Of a stretch of 39,309 nucleotides of DNA, positions 10,409 to 20,171 are shown piece after piece. Positions within the stretch are counted from its first letter, which is position 1. Each line of letters starts with the position of its first letter. The notes beneath the pieces were generated by a model. It did not search any database and was not told the origin of the DNA. It saw nothing but the letters and a program-made list of their open reading frames with translations. A program made the position numbers and the translations under genes. The DNA is from Ideonella sp. MAG2 (GTDB lineage Bacteria > Pseudomonadota > Gammaproteobacteria > Burkholderiales > Burkholderiaceae_C), in contig PTEU01000002.1 in assembly GCA_004359425.1 (NCBI GenBank), positions 779,137 to 818,445 of the forward strand, written 5' to 3'.

Positions 10409-10808
10409 TGTGCTGATCAACAAAGCCGCCACCATCGAGCGCTGCGTCGCCCGTGCCCGCGAGGAATATCACGCCGACCCCGCCAGCTTTGCCAGCAACT
10501 TCACAAGGCAAGACGCTGCCATCCTGAACATCCAGCGCGCCTGCGAAGCTGCGCTGGACATGGGCCAACACCTGATCCGCCGCGACAAGTTAGGCGTGCC
10601 CCAAAGCGCCCGCGATGTGTTCAATCTGCTGGCTCAAGCCGGGCACATTGAGCACGGCATGGCTGAGGCACTGAAACGCATGGTCGGCTTTAGAAACATT
10701 GCCGTGCACGACTATCAAACACTGCAACTGGCCATCACGGTCAGCATCATCGAGCAACACTTGGATGAGTTTCTGGGCTACAGCCAGAGGCTGCTGACCT
10801 TGCGATGA
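10398..10808 (+). CDS. hepT: HepT-like HEPN domain toxin (DUF86)
   Basis: A 136-residue all-alpha HEPN protein, the toxin partner of MntA. The catalytic R-x4-H motif with the following modified Tyr is seen as RNIAVHDY (about residues 97-104). HEPN toxins of this family are RNases and the Tyr is the target of MntA-mediated AMPylation. It overlaps mntA by 11 bases and is of normal length. It ends 14 bases before the stop of the convergent urt fusion gene. Confidence 0.9.
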   Translation: MADDVLINKAATIERCVARAREEYHADPASFASNFTRQDAAILNIQRACEAALDMGQHLIRRDKLGVPQSARDVFNLLAQAGHIEHGMAEALKRMVGFRNIAVHDYQTLQLAITVSIIEQHLDEFLGYSQRLLTLR

Positions 10809-10821
10809 GCGTCTGGTTTCC

Positions 10822-12063
10822 TCAAATCGCCAACCGCCCCCGCACCCCATCCGCCTCCATGTCCTTGCCGCGTCCGCGCTGCACCACCTCGCCGCGCTCC
10901 ATCACCAGGTAGTGGTCGGCCAGCTCGGCGGCAAAGTCATAGAACTGCTCCACCAAGACCACGGCCATGCGCTCGCCGCGCCAGCCCACGTCGGCCAGGC
11001 GGCGCAGCACGCGGCCAATGTCCTTGATGATGCTGGGTTGGATCCCCTCGGTGGGCTCGTCCAAGATCAGCACCTTGGGCCCGGCGGCCAGGGCGCGGGC
11101 GATGGCGAGCTGTTGCTGCTGGCCGCCCGAGAGATCGCCCCCGCGCCGGTGCAGCATCTGTTTGAGCACCGGGAACAACTCGAACAGCTCGTGCGGAATC
11201 GGCTCGCGGCCCGGCTTGGGGGCCAGGCCCAGCCGCCCTTCAGCCAGTACGCTGCCTTCATGCAGCACCGTCACCTTCTTAAAGCCCTGGGTCAGCGTGG
11301 CCACAAAGCTCATGTCGTGTTCCACCACCACCAAAGAGTGCTTGCCCTCTAGCGTCAAGAACAACTCAGCGGTGCGCTCAGTTTCCTCATCGGTCATGCC
11401 CGCCACAGGCTCGTCCAGCAGCAGCAGCTTGGGCTCTTGCATCAAGAGCATGCCTATCTCCAACCACTGCTTTTGGCCGTGGCTCAAGAGCCCCGCTTGC
11501 AAGTGGGCCAGGCTGCGCAAGTGGGTGAGTTGCAGCACCTCGGCAATGCGGTCGAGATCCGCACTGTTGAGCTTGGCCCGCAGGCTGGCGCGGGCGCGCC
11601 GGTCGGCCTTGAGCGCCAGCTCCAAGTTCTCAAACACATTGAGCTGCTCAAAAACCGTGGGCTTTTGGAACTTGCGGCCGATGCCGATTTGCGCAATCTC
11701 GTTTTCGCGCAGACGCAGCAGGTCGATGTTGGCGCCAAAGCTGGCACTGCCTTGCTGCGGCCGAGTCTTGCCGGTGATGACATCCATCATCGTGGTCTTG
11801 CCCGCACCATTGGGGCCGATGATGCAGCGCAGCTCGCCCACGTCCACCGTCAAGCTGAGTTGGTTCAGCGCCTTGAAGCCGTCAAAGCTGACGGTGATGT
11901 CTTCCAGGTACAGCGCCACACCGTGCGCAAAGTCGGGCTGGCCCGTGGCCAGCACGCGGCCAAATGCGGCTTCGCGGTCACCCGATTGCGTAGCTTTAGG
12001 CAAGGGGGCTTGGGCATGGGCCTCGCGCTGTCGCGCGCCCGCTTCCAAGAGTTCGGGCGTCAT
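10822..12063 (-). CDS. urtD: Urea ABC transporter ATPase: in-frame UrtD-UrtE chimera
   Basis: UrtD and UrtE are the two ATPases of the UrtABCDE urea importer. Residues 1-276 are UrtD: Walker [10 protein letters not shown] (about 83-91), signature LLSHGQKQWLEIG, Walker B LLLLDEP, up to TVLHEGSVLAEG. From residue 277 (RLGLAPKPG, near base 11235) the protein is the second half of UrtE: LSGGQQQQLAIARAL (about 311-325), LILDEPTEGIQ and YDFAAELADHYLVMERGE. The last dozen UrtD residues, the gene boundary and about 100 N-terminal UrtE residues with their own Walker A are missing. The fused product has one Walker A, two signatures and two Walker B motifs, so the UrtE half could not bind ATP normally. 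Its start overlaps the urtC stop by four bases. Confidence 0.87.
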   Translation of the reverse strand: MTPELLEAGARQREAHAQAPLPKATQSGDREAAFGRVLATGQPDFAHGVALYLEDITVSFDGFKALNQLSLTVDVGELRCIIGPNGAGKTTMMDVITGKTRPQQGSASFGANIDLLRLRENEIAQIGIGRKFQKPTVFEQLNVFENLELALKADRRARASLRAKLNSADLDRIAEVLQLTHLRSLAHLQAGLLSHGQKQWLEIGMLLMQEPKLLLLDEPVAGMTDEETERTAELFLTLEGKHSLVVVEHDMSFVATLTQGFKKVTVLHEGSVLAEGRLGLAPKPGREPIPHELFELFPVLKQMLHRRGGDLSGGQQQQLAIARALAAGPKVLILDEPTEGIQPSIIKDIGRVLRRLADVGWRGERMAVVLVEQFYDFAAELADHYLVMERGEVVQRGRGKDMEADGVRGRLAI

Positions 12064-13211
12064 GCGCGGCCCTCCGGGGTGGCAGCGGGTGTGGGGCTAT
12101 CCGCGGCTTCGGGCGCTGGCTTGCGCCGCAGCTTGTGTTGAATCTTGTTGAACAGCCCCATCAGGCCTTCGGGCAAGAACAAGGTCACAGCAATGAACAA
12201 GGCGCCCAAGAAATACAGCCAGAATTCAGGCACCACTTGGGTGAACCAGCTCTTGGCACCGTTGACGAAGAAGGCGCCCACAATCGGCCCGATCAAAGTG
12301 CCGCGCCCGCCCACGGCCGCCCAAATGGCCATCTCGATGCTGGCCGCGGGGCTCATCTCGCTGGGGTTGATGATGCCGACCTGCGGCACATACAGCGCAC
12401 CGGCAATGCCGCACATCACGGCGCTCAGCGTCCAGATGGCGAGCTTGTAAGCCAGGGGGTCGTAGCCGGTGAACATGACCCGCGTCTCAGCGTCTCGAAT
12501 GGCTTGCAGCACCCGGCCAAACTTGCTGCGGGTGAGCCAGCGCGCCAGCAAGAAGAAGCCCACCAGCGTCAGCCCCGTCAGCACAAACAGCACGGTGCGC
12601 GTGCCCGGATGCGAGAGCGAAAAGCCCAGGATGCGTTTGAAGTCGGTGAAGCCATTGTTGCCGCCAAAGCCCGTCTCATTGCGAAAGAAGAGCAGCATGG
12701 CGGCAAAGGTCATGGCCTGGGTGATGATGCTGAAGTACACGCCCTTGATGCGCGAGCGAAACGCAAAGTAGCCAAACACCCAGGCCAGCAGGCCGGGCAC
12801 GGCCACCGCCAGCAGCAGTTGCAGCGCAAAGCTGTCGGACCAGGCCCAATGCCAGGGCATCTCCTTCCAGTCGAGAAAGACCATGAAGTCCGGCAAGTCG
12901 CTCTTGTAGTTGCCATCACGGCCGATCTCGCGCATCAGGCCCATGCCCATGGCATAGCCGCCCAGCGCAAAAAACAAACCATGGCCCAGCGAGAGGATGC
13001 CGGTGAGGCCCCAGATCAAGTCCATGGCCAGTGCGCAGATGGCGTAGCACATGATCTTGGCCGTGAGGCCCAGCGCATAGTCGCTGAGGTGAAAGGCGCT
13101 GTCTTCGGGCACCACCAAGTGCAGCAGTGGCGCCAGCACCGAGGTGCACAGCAAGGCCGCCACCACCGCCGCCCAAGCCGAGCGGGAGAGAAAGGGTTGT
13201 GTCGTCAGCAT
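12060..13211 (-). CDS. urtC: Urea ABC transporter permease UrtC
   Basis: A 383-residue inner-membrane permease of the branched-chain amino acid (LivM-like) family that forms the urea channel with UrtB. Conserved permease segments are visible: IWGLTGILSLGHGLFFALGG (family signature) and IWAAVGGRGTLIGPIVGAFFVN. The long hydrophilic stretch with LPDFMVFLDWKEMPWHW between helices is typical of UrtC rather than LivM. Length and frame are normal. Stop and start overlap urtD by four bases, and one base separates it from the urtB stop, so the operon is tightly coupled. Confidence 0.93.
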   Translation of the reverse strand: MLTTQPFLSRSAWAAVVAALLCTSVLAPLLHLVVPEDSAFHLSDYALGLTAKIMCYAICALAMDLIWGLTGILSLGHGLFFALGGYAMGMGLMREIGRDGNYKSDLPDFMVFLDWKEMPWHWAWSDSFALQLLLAVAVPGLLAWVFGYFAFRSRIKGVYFSIITQAMTFAAMLLFFRNETGFGGNNGFTDFKRILGFSLSHPGTRTVLFVLTGLTLVGFFLLARWLTRSKFGRVLQAIRDAETRVMFTGYDPLAYKLAIWTLSAVMCGIAGALYVPQVGIINPSEMSPAASIEMAIWAAVGGRGTLIGPIVGAFFVNGAKSWFTQVVPEFWLYFLGALFIAVTLFLPEGLMGLFNKIQHKLRRKPAPEAADSPTPAATPEGRA

Positions 13212-13212
13212 G

Positions 13213-14562
13213 TCAGTGGCCCTCGGCGCTGCGGCCCGTCATGGCAAACAAGCCTTGCGGACGCTTTTGAATGAAGATGACGATGAACACCAGCACCATG
13301 ATCTTGGCCAGCACGGCACCGGCCATGCCTTCCAGCACTTTGTTGATCACCCCCAGGCCCAACGCCGCCACCACCGTGCCCGCCAACTGGCCCACGCCGC
13401 CCAGCACCACGACCATGAAGCTGTCGACGATGTAGGTCTGGCCCAAGTCCGGCCCGACATTGCCCACCTGGCTTAAGGCGCAACCGGCCAAGCCCGCCAG
13501 GCCTGCGCCCAACGCGAAGGCATAGGTGTCGATGCGCGCGGTGGGAATGCCCACGCAGGCCGCCATGCGGCGGTTTTGGGTGACGCCGCGCACAAACAGC
13601 CCCAGCCGAGTCTTGGCCATCAACAGCGCCACGCCCGCCAGCACCAACACCGCAAAGACGATGATGGCGATGCGGTTGAAAGGCAGCGTCAAGTTGCTGG
13701 CCACGGCCACGCCGCCGCTGAGCCAGGCGGGGTTTTCCACGGGCACGTTTTGCGCGCCGAACAAAGAGCGCACCGACTGCATCAGCACCAAGCTGATGCC
13801 CCAGGTGGCTAACAGCGTTTCTAAGGGTCGGCCATAAAGCCAGCGGATCACCGTGCGCTCCAGCGCCGCGCCCACCAGGGCGGCCGTTAAGAAGGAGGCG
13901 GGCACGGCCAGCCAGAGGTAGTGATCAAAGGCGGCGGGCGCCAACTGCCTGAACAGGTTTTGCACCACATAGGTGGCATAGGCGCCGATCATCATCAGCT
14001 CGCCGTGGGCCATGTTGATCACGCCCATCAGCCCGTAGGTGATGGCCAAGCCCAGTGCCACCAGCAGCAAGATGGAGCCCAGCGACAAGCCGGTGAACAA
14101 GACCCCCAAGCGCTCGCCCCAGGCCAGGCGATCTTCGATGTCCGCAATGGCCCGGCGCAAGGCGGAGCGCAGCTCGGGCACGCTCTCGGCGCTGGGGTCT
14201 AGGCGCTCTTGCAACAGGCTGCGCACCTGGGCGCGGTCACTCTGGGCCAGGGTGGCAATGGCGGCACGGCGCAACTCGGGGGCAGGGTCGCTGAGTTGCA
14301 GGGCAGCGCGCAACTCGGCCAACTCGGCCTGCTGCGCGGGGTCGGTTTCTTGGGCCCAGGCTTTGTCGATCAGCGGCGCTTGTGCCGGGGTCAAGGCCTC
14401 GCCCTGCAAGGACTTCAAGGCCAGGCGGCGCTGGGCCAGATCAGGCGCCAGCAGTTGCAGCGCGGCCTGCGCTGCTTGCAGGGCCGAACGCAGGCGGTTG
14501 TTGTTGATCACGTCCTCGGCGTCCGCAGGCAGAGCGGCGGCCACACCGCTGCTGGCATCCAC
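13213..14562 (-). CDS. urtB: Urea ABC transporter permease UrtB, N-terminus missing
   Basis: The second permease of the urea importer. The long periplasmic alpha-helical region of UrtB begins mid-domain (ADAEDVINNNRLRSALQAA), and the eight or so membrane helices follow intact, with YGLMGVINMAHGELMMIGAY as the permease signature. Normal UrtB proteins have a signal peptide and about 80-100 further residues first. Here those are absent and the frame enters from the truncated urtA at about 14570-14578. GTG at 14562 is only the first possible start codon in the open frame, not a convincing gene start. Without the signal peptide, topology would probably be disturbed. Confidence 0.85.
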   Translation of the reverse strand: MDASSGVAAALPADAEDVINNNRLRSALQAAQAALQLLAPDLAQRRLALKSLQGEALTPAQAPLIDKAWAQETDPAQQAELAELRAALQLSDPAPELRRAAIATLAQSDRAQVRSLLQERLDPSAESVPELRSALRRAIADIEDRLAWGERLGVLFTGLSLGSILLLVALGLAITYGLMGVINMAHGELMMIGAYATYVVQNLFRQLAPAAFDHYLWLAVPASFLTAALVGAALERTVIRWLYGRPLETLLATWGISLVLMQSVRSLFGAQNVPVENPAWLSGGVAVASNLTLPFNRIAIIVFAVLVLAGVALLMAKTRLGLFVRGVTQNRRMAACVGIPTARIDTYAFALGAGLAGLAGCALSQVGNVGPDLGQTYIVDSFMVVVLGGVGQLAGTVVAALGLGVINKVLEGMAGAVLAKIMVLVFIVIFIQKRPQGLFAMTGRSAEGH

Positions 14563-15545
14563 GGCTTGCCCGTATCCATCGGGTCATTGGTCAGGGGCTT
14601 GTCCTTGTGGCCGGCAACGCCACGGGCCTTGGCATAGGCGCTCCACTTCTTGACAAACTCGGTGTTGGCCGGGTTCTTCACACTCATGAAGTAGTTCCAG
14701 GCAGCCAGGTGGCCGACCAGCGGCTTGGTGTCCACGCCACGCAGCTCTTCCTCACCCACGCTGAAGGCCACCACGGGCACGTCTGTGGCCTTCAAGCCCT
14801 GGTTGCCCAGTTCTTTGTAGAAGGGCACGTTGGAGTCACCGTTGATGGTAGAGATCACCGCCGTCTTCTTGCCTTCAGACGCAAACTTTTTGACCTTGGC
14901 GATGATGGACTGGTAGTCGGAGTGACCGAAGGGGGTGTACTCCTCGATGATGTCGGCCTCGGCCACGCCTTTGCTCTTCAGAAAGGCGCGCAGGATCTTG
15001 TTGGTGGTGCGGGGGTAAACATAGTCGGTGCCCAGCAGCACAAAGCGCTTGGCCGAGCCGCCGTCCTTGCTCATCAGGTATTCCACTGCGGGGATGGCCT
15101 GCTGGTTGGGCGCCGCACCGGTGTAGAACACGTTCTTGCTCAGCTCTTCGCCTTCGTATTGCACGGGGTAGAACAGCAGCGAGTTCTTCTCTTCAAACAC
15201 CGGCAACACGCTCTTGCGCGACACCGAGGTCCAGCAGCCAAAGACCACGGCCACCTTGTCTTTGTCGATCAACTGCTTGGCCTTCTCAGCAAACAGCGGC
15301 CAGTTGGAGGCCGGATCCACCACCACCGGCTCTAACTTCTTGCCCAGCACACCGCCCTTGGCATTGATCTCGTCAATGGCCATCAGCACGGTGTCTTTCA
15401 ACACAGTTTCTGAGATGGCCATGGTGCCGGACAGCGAGTGCAGCACGCCCACCTTGATGGTGTCAGCGGCCTGGGCCAGCGAGGTGAAACCCAAGGCACA
15501 AGCGGCAGCGGCCAGGGCGGTGAGGGAACGACGGGACAGCTTCAT
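14508..15545 (-). CDS. urtA: Urea-binding protein UrtA, C-terminus missing
   Basis: The periplasmic urea receptor. A signal peptide (KLSRRSLTALAAAACALGF, cleavage after AQA) is followed by the receptor fold: KVGVLHSLSGTMAISE, FGCWTSVSRKSVLPVFE, FYPVQYEGEE, all strongly UrtA-like. Similarity stops at LTNDPM (near 14577), where the family normally continues for about 80 residues. The reading frame runs on for about 22 codons inside urtB in the wrong frame. The lost segment belongs to the second lobe. ATG at 15545 fits the signal peptide; an upstream in-frame start at 15581 does not. In the family, urtA is the nitrogen-controlled first gene of the operon. Confidence 0.9.
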   Translation of the reverse strand: MKLSRRSLTALAAAACALGFTSLAQAADTIKVGVLHSLSGTMAISETVLKDTVLMAIDEINAKGGVLGKKLEPVVVDPASNWPLFAEKAKQLIDKDKVAVVFGCWTSVSRKSVLPVFEEKNSLLFYPVQYEGEELSKNVFYTGAAPNQQAIPAVEYLMSKDGGSAKRFVLLGTDYVYPRTTNKILRAFLKSKGVAEADIIEEYTPFGHSDYQSIIAKVKKFASEGKKTAVISTINGDSNVPFYKELGNQGLKATDVPVVAFSVGEEELRGVDTKPLVGHLAAWNYFMSVKNPANTEFVKKWSAYAKARGVAGHKDKPLTNDPMDTGKPWMPAAVWPPLCLRTPRT

Positions 15546-15665
15546 GTTGAGGAGGGCTCCAAGGAGTTGAAAGGCACACAAGAATCGATGCCTTCAGCTT
15601 AGGAGCGATGAGGCTGCGCGGCCATACGCACAGTGGCGTAGGGCGGCCCGTTCAGTGCGCATTGC

Positions 15666-15815
15666 ATGCCGCCCAAGGAGCGCGCCAAGCCGCTGGGCGA
15701 GTGGCTCCGTTCATGTCCCCCGCCCGCGCCCTTCTGGGCCGAGGGCTCCGCCTTTACTTCACTGCGCCACTCGCCCAACGGCTTGGCCAGCGTAGCGTTG
15801 CTCGCAATGAAGTGA
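15666..15815 (+). repeat. Dispersed-type repeat with 22-base inverted arms
   Basis: The gap upstream of urtA contains near-perfect inverted arms, 15684-15705 and 15766-15787 (21 of 22 bases pair), separated by 60 bases. An open frame of 49 codons begins at ATG 15666 and ends at TGA 15812-15814, covering both arms (MPPKERAKPLGEWLRSC at its start, SLRHSPNGLASVALLAMK at its end). Peptides of this kind recur in Burkholderiales annotations as small hypothetical proteins (from memory), so this is more likely a palindromic repeat than a gene. Confidence 0.6.
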
Positions 15816-15877
15816 GATTGCCTGACTGCACTTGAAAGTGCCAGCCATCATGCACTTCGAGAGTGCTCGAAACGTCT

Positions 15878-15985
15878 ACAGCCGATAAGTTTCAGCAGTT
15901 TGTTGAGCTGCTCGATGCACCGCCGCAGCCCAACGCCGGGCTAGAGCGCCTGCTGGCACTAGAGCCGGTCTGGAACAAGGCATGA
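15878..15985 (+). pseudogene. Remnant of TacA-type (DUF1778) antitoxin
   Basis: Thirty-five codons match the C-terminal toxin-binding tail of DUF1778 antitoxins (DKFQQFVELLDAPPQPNAGL, ERLLALEPVW). The N-terminal ribbon-helix-helix DNA-binding part is absent and no in-frame start lies just upstream. The stop overlaps the ATG of the next fragment by four bases, the usual TacA-TacT junction. With no DNA-binding domain and no start it is a remnant. Confidence 0.7.
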
Positions 15986-16239
15986 GCCTGGCGCTGATGG
16001 CGCCCCATGCGCTGACGCTCGCTCATCACTGCACCGACTTTTCTTGCGGCGAGCCGGTACTGGATGAATGGCTCAAGCGTCGAGCAATGGCGAATCAGGT
16101 CAGCGGAGCCAGCCGTACCTTTGTGGTGGCCGATCAAGCGCAGGGCGCGTTTGGCTACTACGCCATGGCGGCGGGTGCCGTGTCACATCAGCACGCCACC
16201 GGCGGTGTGCGCAGAAATGGGCCTGACCAGTCCAGCTAA
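15982..16239 (+). pseudogene. Remnant of TacT-type GNAT toxin
   Basis: TacT toxins acetylate the amino group of charged tRNAs and block translation. The first 80 or so residues match the family: LTLAHHCTDFSCGEPVLDEWL, then AMANQVSGASRTFVVAD and GYYAMAAGAVSH, ending in VRRNGPD. After base 16228 the similarity stops. The acetyl-CoA binding loop and the C-terminal half with the catalytic Tyr are missing (85 residues against about 165 in the family). It should be inactive. It pairs with the antitoxin remnant just upstream. Confidence 0.72.
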
Positions 16240-16351
16240 GCCTTGAAGCCGGTAGGACCTGCAAGCTTCATCGCCTGCCGGGATGGGCAGTCTCGGAGGA
16301 GGTGCTTCCCTGATGAGCATGACCGGGGGCCTTGCACCGACGCTCGGCCCC

Positions 16352-16999
16352 TCACGCCACCACCCCACCCCGCACCTTGCCCAGCGCCATGGCTGCTGCG
16401 GCGGTGCGGGTCTCCACGCCCAGTTTCTCGAACACATGCTCCAGGTGTTTGTGCACGGTGCGGGGGCTGGTGCCGAGGATTTCGCCGATGTCGCGGTTGG
16501 TTTTGCCTTGGATGACCCAGTAGAGCACTTCGCTCTCGCGCGCGGTGAGCGTCGGGTGGGCTTGCATCAGCGATTGCAGTAACGCCGTTTCTGAGGCCTC
16601 GCGCAGCACCAGCAACCATTGGCCTTCGCTGTCACCGTCCTCGTCCATGGGGTGCAGGGCAAAGTTCAGGCGCTTAGGAGCGCGGGTGACGGTAAAGGTC
16701 AGGCTTTCCGCGCCACCCCGGCGGCGCAGGGCTTCGCGGGCAATCCAGGCCATCAGCTCGGGTGGCACCGCCACATCCGGTGCATCTGGAAAGTAGCTGC
16801 GCATCAGTTGCCGCGCCAGGGCGGTTTGCCACAAGCGCAAACCACGGCTCTCGCTGACCACCAAAGTGGCGTGGCCAAAGGCGTCCAGCGCGGTTTGGGC
16901 TTGTCGCAAGGCGGCCGTGGCATCCACGGCTTCTGGATCGAGGCCGGGGTCCAGAGGTACCGGGTGGAGCGCAAGCGTGGGGTGGAGGGACAGGCTCAT
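16352..16999 (-). CDS. LuxR-family transcriptional regulator
   Basis: A 215-residue protein with a C-terminal LuxR-type helix-turn-helix: LTARESEVLYWVIQGKTNRDIGEILGTSPRTVHKHLEHVFEKLGVETR (about residues 158-205), containing the conserved Glu, the recognition helix and a final dimer helix. The N-terminal 140 residues show no receiver domain and no known sensor. It is divergent from ureA, with about 100 bases between starts, so it may control the urease operon; that is inference from position. The frame and C-terminus are intact. Conserved neighbours of this type occur next to urease genes in related bacteria (from memory, unverified). Confidence 0.82.
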   Translation of the reverse strand: MSLSLHPTLALHPVPLDPGLDPEAVDATAALRQAQTALDAFGHATLVVSESRGLRLWQTALARQLMRSYFPDAPDVAVPPELMAWIAREALRRRGGAESLTFTVTRAPKRLNFALHPMDEDGDSEGQWLLVLREASETALLQSLMQAHPTLTARESEVLYWVIQGKTNRDIGEILGTSPRTVHKHLEHVFEKLGVETRTAAAAMALGKVRGGVVA

Positions 17000-17074
17000 T
17001 CAGGCGTCTGTGAGTCAAAGGGTATGAGGAGCAGCCTAAGCAGGATGTGGGCCAAGTTCGCGGTTGCAGCGGGA

Positions 17075-17090
17075 TGGCACTGTTCCTGCT
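17075..17090 (+). promoter_or_regulatory. Possible sigma-54 (-24/-12) promoter upstream of ureA
   Basis: TGGCACTGTTCCTGCT matches the sigma-54 consensus TGGCAC-N5-TTGCW with one mismatch and correct spacing of the GG and GC elements. The predicted transcript start (about 12 bases past the GC) falls almost on the ureA ATG at 17102, leaving no leader. That weakens the case, though AGGTGAG at 17091-17097 is a plausible ribosome site for longer transcripts. Nitrogen control of urease by NtrC and sigma-54 is known in other proteobacteria. Confidence 0.3.
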
Positions 17091-17101
17091 AGGTGAGCGG
17101 C

Positions 17102-17404
17102 ATGGACCTGACACCCCGCGAAAAAGACAAGCTGCTGATCTTCACCGCCGCCCTGCTGGCCGAGCGCCGCTTGGCCCGTGGGCTGAAGCTGAACTACCCG
17201 GAAGCCGTGGCCTTGATCTCGGCCTTCATCATGGAAGGCGCGAGGGATGGCCGCAGTGTGGCCGAGATGATGAGCCTGGGCAAAACCGTGCTGCGCCGCG
17301 ACCAGGTGATGGAGGGCATCCCGGAGCTGATCCCGGAGATCCAGGTCGAGGCCACCTTTCCCGATGGCACCAAACTGGTGACCGTGCACCAACCTGTTGC
17401 ATGA
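17102..17404 (+). CDS. ureA: Urease subunit gamma UreA
   Basis: A 100-residue structural subunit of urease, which hydrolyses urea to ammonia and carbamate. It matches UreA along its whole length: [40 protein letters not shown] and [21 protein letters not shown] at 17102 is preceded by AGGTGAG. In related genomes ureD lies directly upstream; here that place is taken by a divergent LuxR-type gene. ureA is followed by hupE-type ureJ, then ureB and ureC. Confidence 0.96.
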   Translation: MDLTPREKDKLLIFTAALLAERRLARGLKLNYPEAVALISAFIMEGARDGRSVAEMMSLGKTVLRRDQVMEGIPELIPEIQVEATFPDGTKLVTVHQPVA

Positions 17405-17485
17405 GCACTGCCGATGCACCGATTCTCATCATGCTCAGGCAGAGCGGCCTTGGCCGCGCCCCACCCACAACCTGGAACCCATCTG

Positions 17486-18079
17486 ATGACTAGACCCCTC
17501 CATTTGCCTGCACTGCTGGGAATTGCTGTATCAGCGCTGCTGCCCTCACTGGCCTTGGCGCACACAGGGGCCGATGGCGGCCATCACCAGGGCTTTGCAA
17601 CCGGCTTCATCCACCCTTTGACAGGGCTGGATCATCTGCTGGCCATGTTGTCTGTAGGCGTCTGGACCGTGTTGTCAGCCCCTAAGGCGGGGCTTCGCGC
17701 CTGGGCTGCCGCACCGGCCAGCTTTGCCCTGCTTCTGCTGCTCGGTGCCCTTCTGACGCAAGCAGGCTGGGCCTTGCCCACCGTGGAGCCCATGATTGCG
17801 CTGTCTCTGTTGGTGCTGGGTGTGATGGTGGTGCTCAGGCAAGCCCTGCCAACGGCATATGGGGCGGCCTTGGTGGGTGGCTTCGCCCTCTTTCACGGCG
17901 CGGCTCATGGCCATGAACTCAGTGGCGCAGCTGCATTACTCGGTGTCGTGCTGGCCAGCGCGTTGCTGCACGGCCTAGGCCTGTGTTTGGGTCACCTGCT
18001 ATGCCACCGATCCATGTGGTTAGGTCGTCTCTTGGGTCTTGGCCCCATTGCCGTGGGTACTGTGTTGCTATGGGCCTGA
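17486..18079 (+). CDS. ureJ: HupE/UreJ family membrane protein (putative nickel permease)
   Basis: A 197-residue inner-membrane protein with an N-terminal signal-like segment ending LALA and about six hydrophobic helices. The HupE/UreJ hallmark [12 protein letters not shown] (about residues 35-46) and the later HGAAHGHE motif are both present; these His-rich elements in helices are associated with nickel or cobalt transport in the family. Its place between ureA and ureB supports nickel supply for urease. ATG at 17486 is used; the frame is open upstream to 17414 but the extension lacks the expected signal segment. Confidence 0.88.
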   Translation: MTRPLHLPALLGIAVSALLPSLALAHTGADGGHHQGFATGFIHPLTGLDHLLAMLSVGVWTVLSAPKAGLRAWAAAPASFALLLLLGALLTQAGWALPTVEPMIALSLLVLGVMVVLRQALPTAYGAALVGGFALFHGAAHGHELSGAAALLGVVLASALLHGLGLCLGHLLCHRSMWLGRLLGLGPIAVGTVLLWA

Positions 18080-18093
18080 TGGAGGACATTGTC

Positions 18094-18398
18094 ATGATTC
18101 CTGGAGAGCTGTTGGTGGACGCGGGTGAGCATGCGCTCAACCCCGGGCGGCCGCGCCTGACGGTGGTGGTGCGCAATGCGGGCGATAGGCCCATTCAAGT
18201 GGGTTCGCACTATCACTTTGCCGAGACCAACCCGGCCTTGCAGTTCGACCGCGAAGCCGCTTATGGCATGCGCTTGGACATCGCCAGCGGCACCGCCGTG
18301 CGCTTTGAGCCCGGCCAGCAGCGCACCGTCACCTTGGTGCCCTATGGGGGGGCGCGCCAGGTGTGGGGCTTTCGGGGCGATGTGCAGGGAGCGCTGAA

Positions 18399-18402
<4 letters not shown>
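18094..18402 (+). CDS. ureB: Urease subunit beta UreB
   Basis: A 102-residue structural urease subunit with the full family pattern: [31 protein letters not shown] and [26 protein letters not shown] ribosome site at 18081-18085 precedes ATG 18094 and decides the start over longer upstream choices. The stop overlaps the GTG of ureC by three bases, so the two subunits are made in a coupled manner. Confidence 0.96.
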
Positions 18403-20129
<1,727 letters not shown>

Positions 20130-20171
20130 GGCTGGCACACTGACGCGCCCTGAACGCGCACCGAGACCATC

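Noticed and set aside
15826..15846. Minus-strand sigma-54-like TGGCAC upstream of urtA
   Set aside because: The GC element is one base too far from the GG element, the site is about 300 bases from urtA, and it overlaps a short GCACTT/AAGTGC palindrome beside the repeat.
16240..16351. Possible riboswitch between the TacT remnant and the LuxR gene
   Set aside because: Several short complementary segments exist, but no known riboswitch core (guanidine, glycine, cobalamin, NiCo) could be matched.
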